A model generated the notes under the pieces. That model searched no databases. It was not told the origin of the DNA and saw only the letters and a program-made list of their open reading frames with translations. A stretch of 64,000 nucleotides of DNA from Lentzea terrae (lineage in GTDB: Bacteria > Actinomycetota > Actinomycetes > Mycobacteriales > Pseudonocardiaceae): the NCBI RefSeq assembly GCF_003265345.1, contig NZ_QFWW01000001.1, forward strand, positions 201,852 through 265,851. Direction: 5' to 3'. The stretch's first letter is position 1; each line of letters opens with the position of its first letter. Positions 46,123 through 53,340 of the stretch are shown here, piece by piece. Made by a program: the position numbers and the translations under genes.

Positions 46123-47133
46123 TCACGCAGTCTGCCGTTGCTCGAACAGCGCCCGCACACCCGGCTGGGTCCTGATCAGGTCCAACGCGAACGCGGCGTG
46201 ACCAGGCACATACCCGTTGCCGACCAGCATCTCGACGTCGGCCGCCAACCCCTCGGCACCGAGTGCCGCGGCACTGAACGAGGTCGCCATGGAGAAGAAG
46301 ATCACGGTGCCGCCGTCGCCAGTCGCGAGGATGGCGCCGTGCTCGCACCCCGGCACGTCCACACACACGACCGTGACATCAACCTGCTTGCCCACCGCTT
46401 CGGCGACGGCGACGGGGTTCCGTGCGTCCGCGATGACGACCTCGTCCGCGAGCCCCGCCTTGCGGACCTGCTCCGCCTCACGCTCCGTCGGCACCAACGC
46501 CACGAGGCGCGTAGCACCGGCCTGACGTGCGGCCGCGAGAGAGAGCGATCCGGACTTGCCGCCACCGCCGAGCACCAGCACGGACCCGCCGGGGTGCTTC
46601 CGCACCACACGGTCAGTCAGAGCCGGTGCACCACACACGTCCAGCACGGACAGCGCCAACTCGTTGGACATGTCGTCCGGCAGCACGGCCGCGATGGACC
46701 GCCCGAACAGCACCGCGGTCCCCCGGCACGGCACCTGCTCGTCCTCGCCGTCCCAGTCCTGCAGGCCGTCGTTGATCTTCAACGGCGTCAGGGTGAGGCT
46801 GACCAGCGTCGCGATCCGGTCGCCGGCCTTCAGCCCGAGCGGCGACTCGGGCCCGACCTCCAGCACGGTACCGAGCAACATGCCGCCCGAGCCGGTGACC
46901 GGGTTCTGCATCTTGCCGCGCTCTTCGACGATGTCCAGCACGGCCTGGCGGACGGCTGATCCGCTGCCGTGCTGCTCCCTGAGCTGCCGGAACGACGCCG
47001 CGTCCAGGTTGAGCCGCTCGACCGCGACGATCACCTCGTCGGCGGCGGGGACGGGTTCCGCGTCCAGCCGCCACGCCTGCTGCGGCAGGACGCCCTTGGG
47101 CTCGAGGACGCGGTGCAGTCCGTACGCGCTCAC
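46123..47133 (-). CDS. kdd: L-erythro-3,5-diaminohexanoate dehydrogenase
   Basis: 336 residues from the GTG at 47133 (VSAYGLHRVLEPKGVLPQQA), with AAGGA seven bases before. The NAD-binding site is VLVLGGGGKSGSLSLAAARQ. GTGSGG-like NPVTGSGGMLLGTVLEVG and a C-terminal NGYVPGHAAFALDLIR are as in clostridial Kdd. It oxidises 3,5-diaminohexanoate to 3-keto-5-aminohexanoate. It is the first gene of the operon kdd, amidohydrolase, kamD, kamE, kal, and has a palindrome about 40-51 bases upstream. The next enzyme of the pathway, Kce, is not in this window. Confidence 0.92.
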   Translation of the reverse strand: MSAYGLHRVLEPKGVLPQQAWRLDAEPVPAADEVIVAVERLNLDAASFRQLREQHGSGSAVRQAVLDIVEERGKMQNPVTGSGGMLLGTVLEVGPESPLGLKAGDRIATLVSLTLTPLKINDGLQDWDGEDEQVPCRGTAVLFGRSIAAVLPDDMSNELALSVLDVCGAPALTDRVVRKHPGGSVLVLGGGGKSGSLSLAAARQAGATRLVALVPTEREAEQVRKAGLADEVVIADARNPVAVAEAVGKQVDVTVVCVDVPGCEHGAILATGDGGTVIFFSMATSFSAAALGAEGLAADVEMLVGNGYVPGHAAFALDLIRTQPGVRALFEQRQTA

Positions 47134-47172
47134 CTGAAAATCCTTCGGTCGACGACGCTGTCTCGACAATAT

Positions 47173-47193
47173 CTTCACGTGAAGCGTAAAGAT
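47173..47193 (-). promoter_or_regulatory. Palindrome and ATCTTTACGC box upstream of kdd
   Basis: CTTCACGTGAAG (47173-47184) is a perfect 12-bp palindrome, and overlapping its upstream side the minus strand reads ATCTTTACGC (47193-47184). The same ten bases occur 23 bases before kamA at 51360-51369. The palindrome lies about 40-51 bases before the kdd start, a typical operator place. An Lrp/AsnC-type amino-acid-sensing regulator would be a natural candidate, but none is in the window. Confidence 0.45.
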
Positions 47194-47203
47194 CCCGCAA
47201 GCA

Positions 47204-48712
47204 TCACTCGGTAACGAGCCTGAACCACCTGCAGTCGTAGGGTGCGAGGTCGATCTTGGCACCGCTCTTCGCCGGCCGCACGTTCCCGCCGGTCAGCAGG
47301 TCGGTGAGCACACCTTCCGCGGGCACCCGCACGGTGATCTCCCGGTTCGCGAGGTTGTGCACGGCGATCACCGTGCCGCCGTCGCAGTCGGCGCGGTGAG
47401 CGAACACCGCCGGGTCACCCGCGTCGAGCACCTGCGCGTTGCCCCACGCCAGCTCCGGGCACTCCCGGTAGAGCCGGATCAGCTGCCGCATCCAGGACAG
47501 CAACGAGTCGTGATCGTGGCGCTGCTCCTTCGCCTTTTCCCAGTCCATCGGCACGCGCACCGCCAGCCTGCCCTCCAGCGACAGGTCCTCGTCCAGGCCG
47601 AGCTCCTCGCCGTAGAACAGCACCGGCGTGCCCGGCAGCGTGAAGAGCAGGCTGTAGACCATGCGGATGCGGCGCTGGTCGTGGTTGAGCATGCCGGGCA
47701 GCCGTCGGCGCAGGCCGCGGCCGTAGAGCTGCATGGACGGGTCGGGTCCGAAGGCGTCGAAGACCTCCTTGCGTTCGTCCTCCGGCAGCTTGTCCAAGGT
47801 CAGCTCGTCGTGGTTGCGCACGAACGTCGCCCAGTGGCCGTCGCGTGGTGGCTGCGGGCGTTCCTGCAGCGCCTTGACCAGCGGGCCGCTCGACTGCCGC
47901 GCCAGCGCCAGGTACATCGCCTGCATGCCCACGAAGTCGAAGCACATCGTCAGCTCGTCGCCGACGCCCTGGCCGTAGTAGGCCATCGTGTCCTTGTACG
48001 GCAGGTTCACCTCACCCAGCAGCACGCCCTCGCCGTTGCGGCGGTTGAGGAACGCGCGCAGGTCGGTGAGGTAGTCGTGCGGATCGGGCAAGGAGAGCGC
48101 GTCGGTGGCGTCGTTGTGCTCCAGCAGGAACGGGACGGCGTCGACGCGGAAGCCGCTCAGGCCCAGCTCCATCCAGAAGCCCATGATGCGCGCGATCTCG
48201 TCGCGGACCTCGGGGTTGGAGACGTTGAGGTCGGGCTGGTGCTTGTAGAAGCGGTGCAGGTAGTACTTGCCGACCTCCTCGTCGTACTCCCAGAGGCTCT
48301 TCTCCTTGTCCGGGAAGGTGATTCCCTGCGGGCCGTCGGTCTGCGGCTCGTCGGCCCAGACGTACCAGTCGCGCTTGTCCGGGTCGTGGAACCACGGGTG
48401 CTGGTCGGACGTGTGGTTCACGACCAGGTCGGCGATCACGCGCATGCCCCGGTCGCGGGCGGCGCGGACGAACTCCACGAAGTCGCCGAGGGAGCCCAGG
48501 CGTGCGTCCACGGAGTAGAAGTCGGTGATGTCGTAGCCGTCGTCGCGTTCGGGCGTTGGGTAGAAGGGCATCAACCACACACACGTGACGCCCAAGGCGT
48601 GGAGGTGGTCGATGCGTTCGGTGGCGCCGCGGAAACCGTTGTCGGAGAAGGTTTCCACGTCGAGGCAGTAGAGGACGGCGTTCTTCCACCAAACGTCTGA
48701 CGTGCGGATCAT
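47204..48712 (-). CDS. GH13 alpha-amylase / trehalose synthase-like enzyme
   Basis: 502 residues from the ATG at 48712 (MIRTSDVWWKNAVLYCLDVE), overlapping the stop of the LLM gene. GH13 motifs: DLVVNHTSDQHPWF, GFRVDAVPF (nucleophile Asp), LLGEVNLPY (acid/base Glu) and FVRNHDELTLD (transition-state Asp). Close to trehalose synthase in overall layout, but shorter and without the maltokinase fusion. It would act on alpha-glucans or interconvert disaccharides in the cytoplasm. The LLM neighbour is a frequent partner of this enzyme type in actinomycetes. Confidence 0.9.
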   Translation of the reverse strand: MIRTSDVWWKNAVLYCLDVETFSDNGFRGATERIDHLHALGVTCVWLMPFYPTPERDDGYDITDFYSVDARLGSLGDFVEFVRAARDRGMRVIADLVVNHTSDQHPWFHDPDKRDWYVWADEPQTDGPQGITFPDKEKSLWEYDEEVGKYYLHRFYKHQPDLNVSNPEVRDEIARIMGFWMELGLSGFRVDAVPFLLEHNDATDALSLPDPHDYLTDLRAFLNRRNGEGVLLGEVNLPYKDTMAYYGQGVGDELTMCFDFVGMQAMYLALARQSSGPLVKALQERPQPPRDGHWATFVRNHDELTLDKLPEDERKEVFDAFGPDPSMQLYGRGLRRRLPGMLNHDQRRIRMVYSLLFTLPGTPVLFYGEELGLDEDLSLEGRLAVRVPMDWEKAKEQRHDHDSLLSWMRQLIRLYRECPELAWGNAQVLDAGDPAVFAHRADCDGGTVIAVHNLANREITVRVPAEGVLTDLLTGGNVRPAKSGAKIDLAPYDCRWFRLVTE

Positions 48713-49668
48713 CGCGTCACCTCCGGGAGCACGTGCTCGCCGAACGCGTCGACGAACGGGATCAGGTCCTGGCCCACGTGGTGCAGGTAGATCTCCTCGA
48801 AGCCCAGCGACGTGTAGGCGTGCAGGTTCTCGACGTGCCACTTCAGGTCGGAGGAGACGTCGACGACCTTGGTGACGTCTGCGGGCGTGACGTGCTCGGC
48901 GACCACGTCGAAGTGCTCGGCGAGTTCAAGGTCCCAGCAGACGGGTGGGCGGAACACGTTGGAGCGCCACTGCTCGTGCGCGATCGTCAGCGCGGTGTCG
49001 TCGTCTTGCGCCCAACTCAGGTGCACCTGAAGGTGGAGCTTGCCGCGTCCGCCGGCGTCCCGGTACGCGTCCGCGACCTCCCTGAGCTGCTCGGGCGCGG
49101 CGTTGACGGTGATCAACCCGTCGGCCCACTCGGCGCACCAACGCGCGGTCTGGGGGCTCACGGCGGCGCCGATCAGCAACGGCGGTTCGGTCGGCCGTGT
49201 CCACAGCTTCGCGCGGTCGACCGTGACCAGGCCGTCGTGGCTGACCTCCTCACCGGCGAGCAACGCGCGGATCACGTCCACGCACTCGCGCAGGCGGGCG
49301 GTGCGGAGGTGCTTGGGCGGCCAGCCGTCGCCGGTGATGTGCTCGTTGCTGGCCTCGCCGGTGCCGAGCGCGGCCCAGAACCGGCCGGGGTACATCGCGG
49401 CGAGGGTGCTGATGGCCTGGGCGGTGATCGCCGGGTGGTAGCGCTGGCCAGGGGCCGTGACCACGCCGAACGGCAGGTTCGTGGCCTGCAGTGCGGCGCC
49501 CAGCCAGGACCAGGCGAACCCGGAGTGGCCCTGTCGTTCGCTCCACGGGGAGAAGTGGTCGGAGCTCATCGCCGCCGTGAACCCGGCCTCCTCGGCTCTC
49601 TGCACGGCGGCGAGCAGGTCGGTGGGGTGGACCTGCTCATGTGACGCATGGATGCCGAAAACGGTCAT
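48709..49668 (-). CDS. LLM-class flavin-dependent oxidoreductase (TIGR03885-like)
   Basis: 319 residues beginning MTVFGIHASHEQVHPTDLLA. A luciferase-like TIM barrel with DHFSPW, LGAALQATNLPFGVVTAPGQ, YPGRFWAALGTGEASNEHIT and HVGQDLIPF. It is of the F420/FMN-dependent glucose-6-phosphate-dehydrogenase-like type; the subgroup next to trehalose-synthase-like genes is thought to use FMN rather than F420. A four-base overlap couples it to the GH13 gene, suggesting a shared sugar-related task. The substrate is unknown. Confidence 0.88.
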   Translation of the reverse strand: MTVFGIHASHEQVHPTDLLAAVQRAEEAGFTAAMSSDHFSPWSERQGHSGFAWSWLGAALQATNLPFGVVTAPGQRYHPAITAQAISTLAAMYPGRFWAALGTGEASNEHITGDGWPPKHLRTARLRECVDVIRALLAGEEVSHDGLVTVDRAKLWTRPTEPPLLIGAAVSPQTARWCAEWADGLITVNAAPEQLREVADAYRDAGGRGKLHLQVHLSWAQDDDTALTIAHEQWRSNVFRPPVCWDLELAEHFDVVAEHVTPADVTKVVDVSSDLKWHVENLHAYTSLGFEEIYLHHVGQDLIPFVDAFGEHVLPEVTR

Positions 49669-49674
49669 GCGACT

Positions 49675-49760
49675 TCAGGTACCCCGCACGAAGATCGAGG
49701 CAACCTGCTTGCCGGTCCTGATGTTCTGACCAGGCCGTTCCCACCGGCCCCTGCCCGTGC
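49675..49760 (-). pseudogene. Possible 3'-end remnant of a LuxR-type gene
   Basis: On the minus strand, just upstream of the LLM start, the frame ends RWERPGQNIRTGKQVASIFVRGT then stop. The LuxR regulator at 35092 ends RWEKPAAETPGLFVRGTF. At DNA level 15 of 16 bases match around the last codons (plus strand, 35096-35111 against 49676-49691). No helix-turn-helix is left upstream. It may be the relic of a paralogue, or a chance match; weak evidence. Confidence 0.25.
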
Positions 49761-49854
49761 ACCTGACCGCCGAACTTTTCCGCCGATCCCTTGAACCGAT
49801 CCCGAACAGCATCCGTGTGGATGGCAGCACCCTCGGAGCGGAGGAGGAACGGCG

Positions 49855-50250
49855 ATGTTCAACGAGACCCGTATCGGCACCGCCACTGTCGTCGAGTTCA
49901 TCCGGCCGGACGGCTCGATCGAGCCGATGAACGTCGACCTCCACTACCGCTCAGACGATCCGCACGCTGTGACAATGCGGTTCCAGGCCCGCGACCAGGA
50001 GTCGACCTGGTTGGTCGGCCGCGAGCTGCTGTCGGACGGCCTGCTGTCGCCGGCCGGCCTCGGCGACGTGCGGCTGCGGCCCGAGCACGGCGACCTCCTC
50101 GTGCTGGAGCTCTTCACCGAGGACTCGCACGCGGTGTTCCACCTGTCGGCCGACGAGCTGGGCCGGTTCCTGGACTCCACCTACGCCGTGGTGCCGGCCG
50201 GGCAGGAGGTCCTCGACTTCGAGCTGCTGCTGAAGGACCTGCTCGCCTAG
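49855..50250 (+). CDS. SsgA-family sporulation/cell-division regulator
   Basis: 131 residues, with GAGGAGG before the ATG. The whole protein is one SsgA/SALP domain: VDLHYRSDDPHAVTMRFQAR, TWLVGRELLSDGL, VRLRPEHGDLLVLELFTEDS, and a C-terminal FELLLKDLLA. SsgA-like proteins occur only in morphologically complex actinomycetes and control septum placement and spore wall steps. The last four bases overlap the convergent GNAT gene. Which SALP subgroup (SsgA-G) this is cannot be said by eye. Confidence 0.93.
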   Translation: MFNETRIGTATVVEFIRPDGSIEPMNVDLHYRSDDPHAVTMRFQARDQESTWLVGRELLSDGLLSPAGLGDVRLRPEHGDLLVLELFTEDSHAVFHLSADELGRFLDSTYAVVPAGQEVLDFELLLKDLLA

Positions 50251-50807
50251 AGTCGCAGGCCCAGGACCAGCTTGTCCGCGGAGTCGATCACGCGGAAGCC
50301 GAGGTGTTCCCAGAAGCCGATGGCGTGTGTGTTGTGGCGCCGCACGTGCACATGAACGCCCTTCTCGAGCCGTTCAAGCAGTCTTCGCACCACCGCGCCG
50401 CCGAGCCCCTTGCCCTTCGCGCGGGGCAGCAGGTTCGCGTGCATGTGCGCCGGATAGTCCTTGACCAGCACCGGATCGACCTTCGCCGGGTGGTGGATGT
50501 GCCGCACGACCCGGTTCGCGTTGGCCGTTAGCGGATAACGAACGCGCAGGTCAGGCCACCAGTCCCGCTCACAGCGCTCCTCGAACGCCTCGCTGTCGGG
50601 CGCTGCCAGCGCATAACCGCAGACGCCGTCGTCGTCCTCCACGACGAACGCGAGGTCAGGCTCGAACGCCACATACGGCCCGACGTAGGCATGACCGAGC
50701 AGACGAGCGTCATCGAACAGATGGCGCGCGCCCAGGCCACCGTTGCCGGTGTCGAGGCAGATGTCGTAGAGCGCGTCCAGGTCAGCGGGCCGGTACGCGC
50801 GGATCAC
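50247..50807 (-). CDS. GNAT-family N-acetyltransferase
   Basis: 186 residues from the GTG at 50807 (VIRAYRPADLDALYDI), which overlaps the fxsA stop as GTGA. The acetyl-CoA loop is NLLPRAKGKGLGGAVVRRLL, and the C-terminal NTHAIGFWEHLGFRVID is typical. The middle is longer than in minimal GNATs and resembles O-GlcNAcase-associated GNATs (RHIHHPAKVDPVLVKDYPAH). Substrate unknown. Co-transcribed with fxsA. Confidence 0.88.
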   Translation of the reverse strand: MIRAYRPADLDALYDICLDTGNGGLGARHLFDDARLLGHAYVGPYVAFEPDLAFVVEDDDGVCGYALAAPDSEAFEERCERDWWPDLRVRYPLTANANRVVRHIHHPAKVDPVLVKDYPAHMHANLLPRAKGKGLGGAVVRRLLERLEKGVHVHVRRHNTHAIGFWEHLGFRVIDSADKLVLGLRL

Positions 50808-51277
50808 GTCAGCTCGCGCCGATCCGTGACGATCACGGGCTCGACGTCGACAACTTCGCCCTCGACGACCTGACCGGGCCCGAAGCGGCGGTCGTGCTCG
50901 AACTTCAGCGCGGCCGCCTCCGCCTTGCGCGCCATCCTGCGGCTGACGAGCTTGCGCGTGGGCGGGAACAGCAGGAACAACGCCGCCACGTCGCTGATGA
51001 AGCCAGGCACCATGATCAACGCACCGGCCGCCGCGATGAGCACGCCGTCGGCCATCTCCTGGTGCGGCTGCTGGCGCTTCCACACGGTCTCGGAGAACGC
51101 GGCCATCGTCTGCGCCCCCTGCCTGCGCACGAGCTGCAGACCCACGAGTGTGCCGAGCAGCAACAACGCGATCATCCACAGCCCGCCGATGGCGTTGCCA
51201 ACGGCGATCATGACCGCGATCTCGGCGAACATCCCGAGCAGCACCAGGGCGAAGACAGGCATGCCTCTTGAACGCAC
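50804..51277 (-). CDS. fxsA: FxsA-family membrane protein
   Basis: 157 residues. Hydrophobic segments FALVLLGMFAEIAVMIAVG, LWMIALLLLGTLVGLQLV and VLIAAAGALIMVPGFISDVA; the last, MVPGFISD, is the FxsA hallmark, and FPPTRKLVSRRM follows. E. coli FxsA protects against exclusion of phage T7 by F plasmids; the general role is unknown. Start is the GTG at 51277, four bases after GGAGG; the ATG at 51262 is an alternative. Overlaps the downstream GNAT gene by four bases. Confidence 0.9.
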   Translation of the reverse strand: MRSRGMPVFALVLLGMFAEIAVMIAVGNAIGGLWMIALLLLGTLVGLQLVRRQGAQTMAAFSETVWKRQQPHQEMADGVLIAAAGALIMVPGFISDVAALFLLFPPTRKLVSRRMARKAEAAALKFEHDRRFGPGQVVEGEVVDVEPVIVTDRRELT

Positions 51278-51359
51278 GGGGCCTCCGTTTTGCTCCCTGG
51301 GCGCCCTCCACCAGCGCTTGAGCTGAAATATTTACGGCACGCTAGCGATATGACAGGAT

Positions 51360-51369
51360 ATCTTTACGC
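51360..51369 (+). promoter_or_regulatory. ATCTTTACGC box upstream of kamA
   Basis: Ten bases identical to the box upstream of kdd, in the same orientation relative to the gene, 23 bases before the kamA ATG. A related ATATTTACG lies at 51328-51336. The 115-base gap (51278-51392) is unusually A+T-rich around these boxes. A shared lysine-pathway regulator is the obvious reading; ten bases alone could still be chance. Confidence 0.4.
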
Positions 51370-51392
51370 GACCTCGACGCTGAGGAGTACGG

Positions 51393-52775
51393 ATGACTGC
51401 GCTGCACGACGCCCCCACGGCGTTGGAACGGCTGGACCGCCAGCCGTACACGTACGTGCGCCGTGAGCTGGTCGAACCCGACTGGCGGCGCTTCCCCGGC
51501 TGGTCCCACGTGACCGAGGCGCAGTGGCGCGACGCCCAGTGGCAGCGGGTGAACTGCGTGAAGAACGTCAAGCAGCTCCGCAAGGTCACCGGCGACCTGC
51601 TGACCGAGAAGTTCTACGACGACCTGGCCGCGGACCAGGAAACCTTCGCGACCATGTCGATGCTGCTGCCGCCGCAAATGCTCAACACGATGGCGGTGGA
51701 CGCATCTCCTGCGGACTTCACCGACGCCTTCCTGGCCGACCCGGTCCGCCGCTACATGCTCCCGGTGAAGTCCGACCGCGACCCGCACTGGCCGTCGCAC
51801 CCGCACTCCCAGCGCGACTCGCTGCACGAGGCCGAGATGTGGGTCGTCGAGGGGTTGACCCACCGCTACCCGACCAAGGTCCTCGCCGAGATGGTGTCGA
51901 CCTGCCCGCAGTACTGCGGCCACTGCACCCGCATGGACCTGGTCGGCAACTCGACGCCGCTGATCGACAAGCACAAGCTCTCGCTGAAGCCGGTCGACCG
52001 CCAAGACCAGATGATCGAGTACCTGAAGAAGACCCCAGGCGTGCGCGACGTCGTCGTCTCCGGTGGCGACGTGGCCAACGTGCCGTGGCCACAACTCGAG
52101 TCGTTCCTGATGCGCCTGCTGGACATCGAAACCGTGCGCGACATCCGCCTGGCCACCAAGGCCCTGGCCGGCCTGCCGCAACACTGGATCCAGCCACGCG
52201 TCGTCGAAGGCCTGGAGCGCGTCGCCCGCACCGCCTCGCGCCGCGGCGTGAACCTGGCGATCCACACCCACGTCAACCACGCCCAGTCGGTGACGCCACT
52301 CGTCGCCGAGGCCGCGCGGACTGCTCTCGAGGTCGGCGTCCGGGACGTGCGCAACCAGGGTGTGCTGATGAAGGGCGTCAACGCCACGCCGGACGATCTG
52401 CTCGACCTTTGCTTTGCGCTGCAAGGGGAAGCGAACATCCTCCCCTACTACTTCTACATGTGCGACATGATCCCCAACGCCGAGCACTGGCGGGTGTCGG
52501 TGTGGGAGGCGCAGGAGCTCCAGCACGCGATCATGGGCTACCTGCCTGGGTACGCGACGCCGCGCATCGTGTGCGACGTGCCCTACGTGGGCAAGCGGTG
52601 GGTGCACCAGCTCGCCGAATACGACCGCGAGCTGGGCATTTCCTACTGGACGAAGAACTACCGCACCGGGATCGAACTCGAGGACCCCGAGGCACTCGAC
52701 CGCCGCTACCCCTACTACGACCCGATCTCCACGCTCGGCGAGGCCGGCCAGAAGTGGTGGTCCGACCAGACCTGA
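51393..52775 (+). CDS. kamA: KamA-family radical SAM lysine 2,3-aminomutase (atypical PLP loop)
   Basis: 460 residues, with GAGGAGT before the ATG. The radical SAM cluster motif is C171-x3-C175-x2-C178 (CPQYCGHC). D358 (in YMCDMIP) and D395 (in RIVCDVPYVGK) match the two Asp that hold the epsilon-amino group of lysine in the clostridial enzyme, and K401 is at the place of the pyridoxal-phosphate Lys. However, the glycine-rich GGGGK before that Lys is replaced by PYVGK. It would make L-beta-lysine from L-lysine, feeding KamDE and Kdd at 42-47 kb. It stands alone, followed by a strong terminator. EpmB is unlikely, because the length and Asp residues differ. Confidence 0.88.
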   Translation: MTALHDAPTALERLDRQPYTYVRRELVEPDWRRFPGWSHVTEAQWRDAQWQRVNCVKNVKQLRKVTGDLLTEKFYDDLAADQETFATMSMLLPPQMLNTMAVDASPADFTDAFLADPVRRYMLPVKSDRDPHWPSHPHSQRDSLHEAEMWVVEGLTHRYPTKVLAEMVSTCPQYCGHCTRMDLVGNSTPLIDKHKLSLKPVDRQDQMIEYLKKTPGVRDVVVSGGDVANVPWPQLESFLMRLLDIETVRDIRLATKALAGLPQHWIQPRVVEGLERVARTASRRGVNLAIHTHVNHAQSVTPLVAEAARTALEVGVRDVRNQGVLMKGVNATPDDLLDLCFALQGEANILPYYFYMCDMIPNAEHWRVSVWEAQELQHAIMGYLPGYATPRIVCDVPYVGKRWVHQLAEYDRELGISYWTKNYRTGIELEDPEALDRRYPYYDPISTLGEAGQKWWSDQT

Positions 52776-52783
52776 CGGGTCAC

Positions 52784-52825
52784 GATGGGGCCGTTTTCGG
52801 AGCACCTTCCGAAGGCGGCCCCATC
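52784..52825. terminator. Strong hairpin terminator after kamA
   Basis: GATGGGGCCG (52784-52793) and CGGCCCCATC (52816-52825) make a perfect 10-bp outer stem, with an inner stem TTCGGA/TCCGAA closing it. It starts nine bases after the kamA stop. ATGTTTTGCC follows, a short T-run. It clearly marks the end of the kamA transcript and, with the long gap after it, the border to the catabolic region. Confidence 0.75.
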
Positions 52826-53340
52826 AGCATGTTTTGCCTGGTCAGACCCCATAGTGTCTCGTTGCGCCTCGACACCAAGGGGCCCAGAAGGGGCCCAGGA
52901 AGTCCAAAGTGGACGGCACTGTTATTCCACATTGGACTATCGGAGCTCATGCCTTGAATCGCCGGTGCGCTGACCACTGAGGCGTTCTCACCTGCTCGGT
53001 GCGCGTTTCCCGAACGCGCAGGGGTGGCCTGCTGGCATCACGTTGCGGCTGACGTCACGGCCTCAGCTCACCTGCTCGAACGCACTGTTCATCGGCCAGC
53101 TCGCCGGCCCGCTCGTCGTGCTGGCCACTGACCGGCCCCGTCAACGGGCCTTCGCCTGCACTTCTGGTCATCGGAGCCGTCCCGCTGGTCGTCGCGGGCG
53201 GCAGCGCTCGATTCATCCAGGCCCGAGCGATCCGTCAAGGCGTCGTCTGGAGACCCGCCGCGAACCACTGACATTTCGCCCCAAGGGGCGTTCCTGTTGC
53301 CCGTTCCCAAGCGTGGCAGCGGGAACGCGCCAGCGACACG
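52826..53340. other. Long non-coding gap with an inverted repeat and a possible gene scrap
   Basis: This is the longest gene-free stretch of the window. At 52901-52938 there is an inverted repeat with 13-base arms (AGTCCAAAGTGGA against the complement of TCCACATTGGACT, one mismatch) around a 12-base spacer, preceded by a direct repeat of AGGGGCCCAG. At about 53121-53271 on the plus strand a frame reads ALLVIGAVPLVVAGG...RFIQARAIRQ then stop, like the tail of a lost membrane protein, but without a start. I see no tRNA or complete ORF. It separates the kamA region from the aromatic-catabolism genes and could be an old insertion boundary. Confidence 0.4.

Noticed and set aside
51393..52775. EpmB (EF-P lysylation) as identity of the KamA-like protein
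   Set aside because: EpmB is shorter, no efp or epmA genes are nearby, and the lysine-pathway genes kdd and kamDE are; the side-chain-binding Asp residues also fit lysine 2,3-aminomutase.
53121..53271. A short hydrophobic reading frame in the gap before the monooxygenase
   Set aside because: No start codon with a ribosome site and no upstream continuation; too short to call a gene, noted only as a possible scrap.
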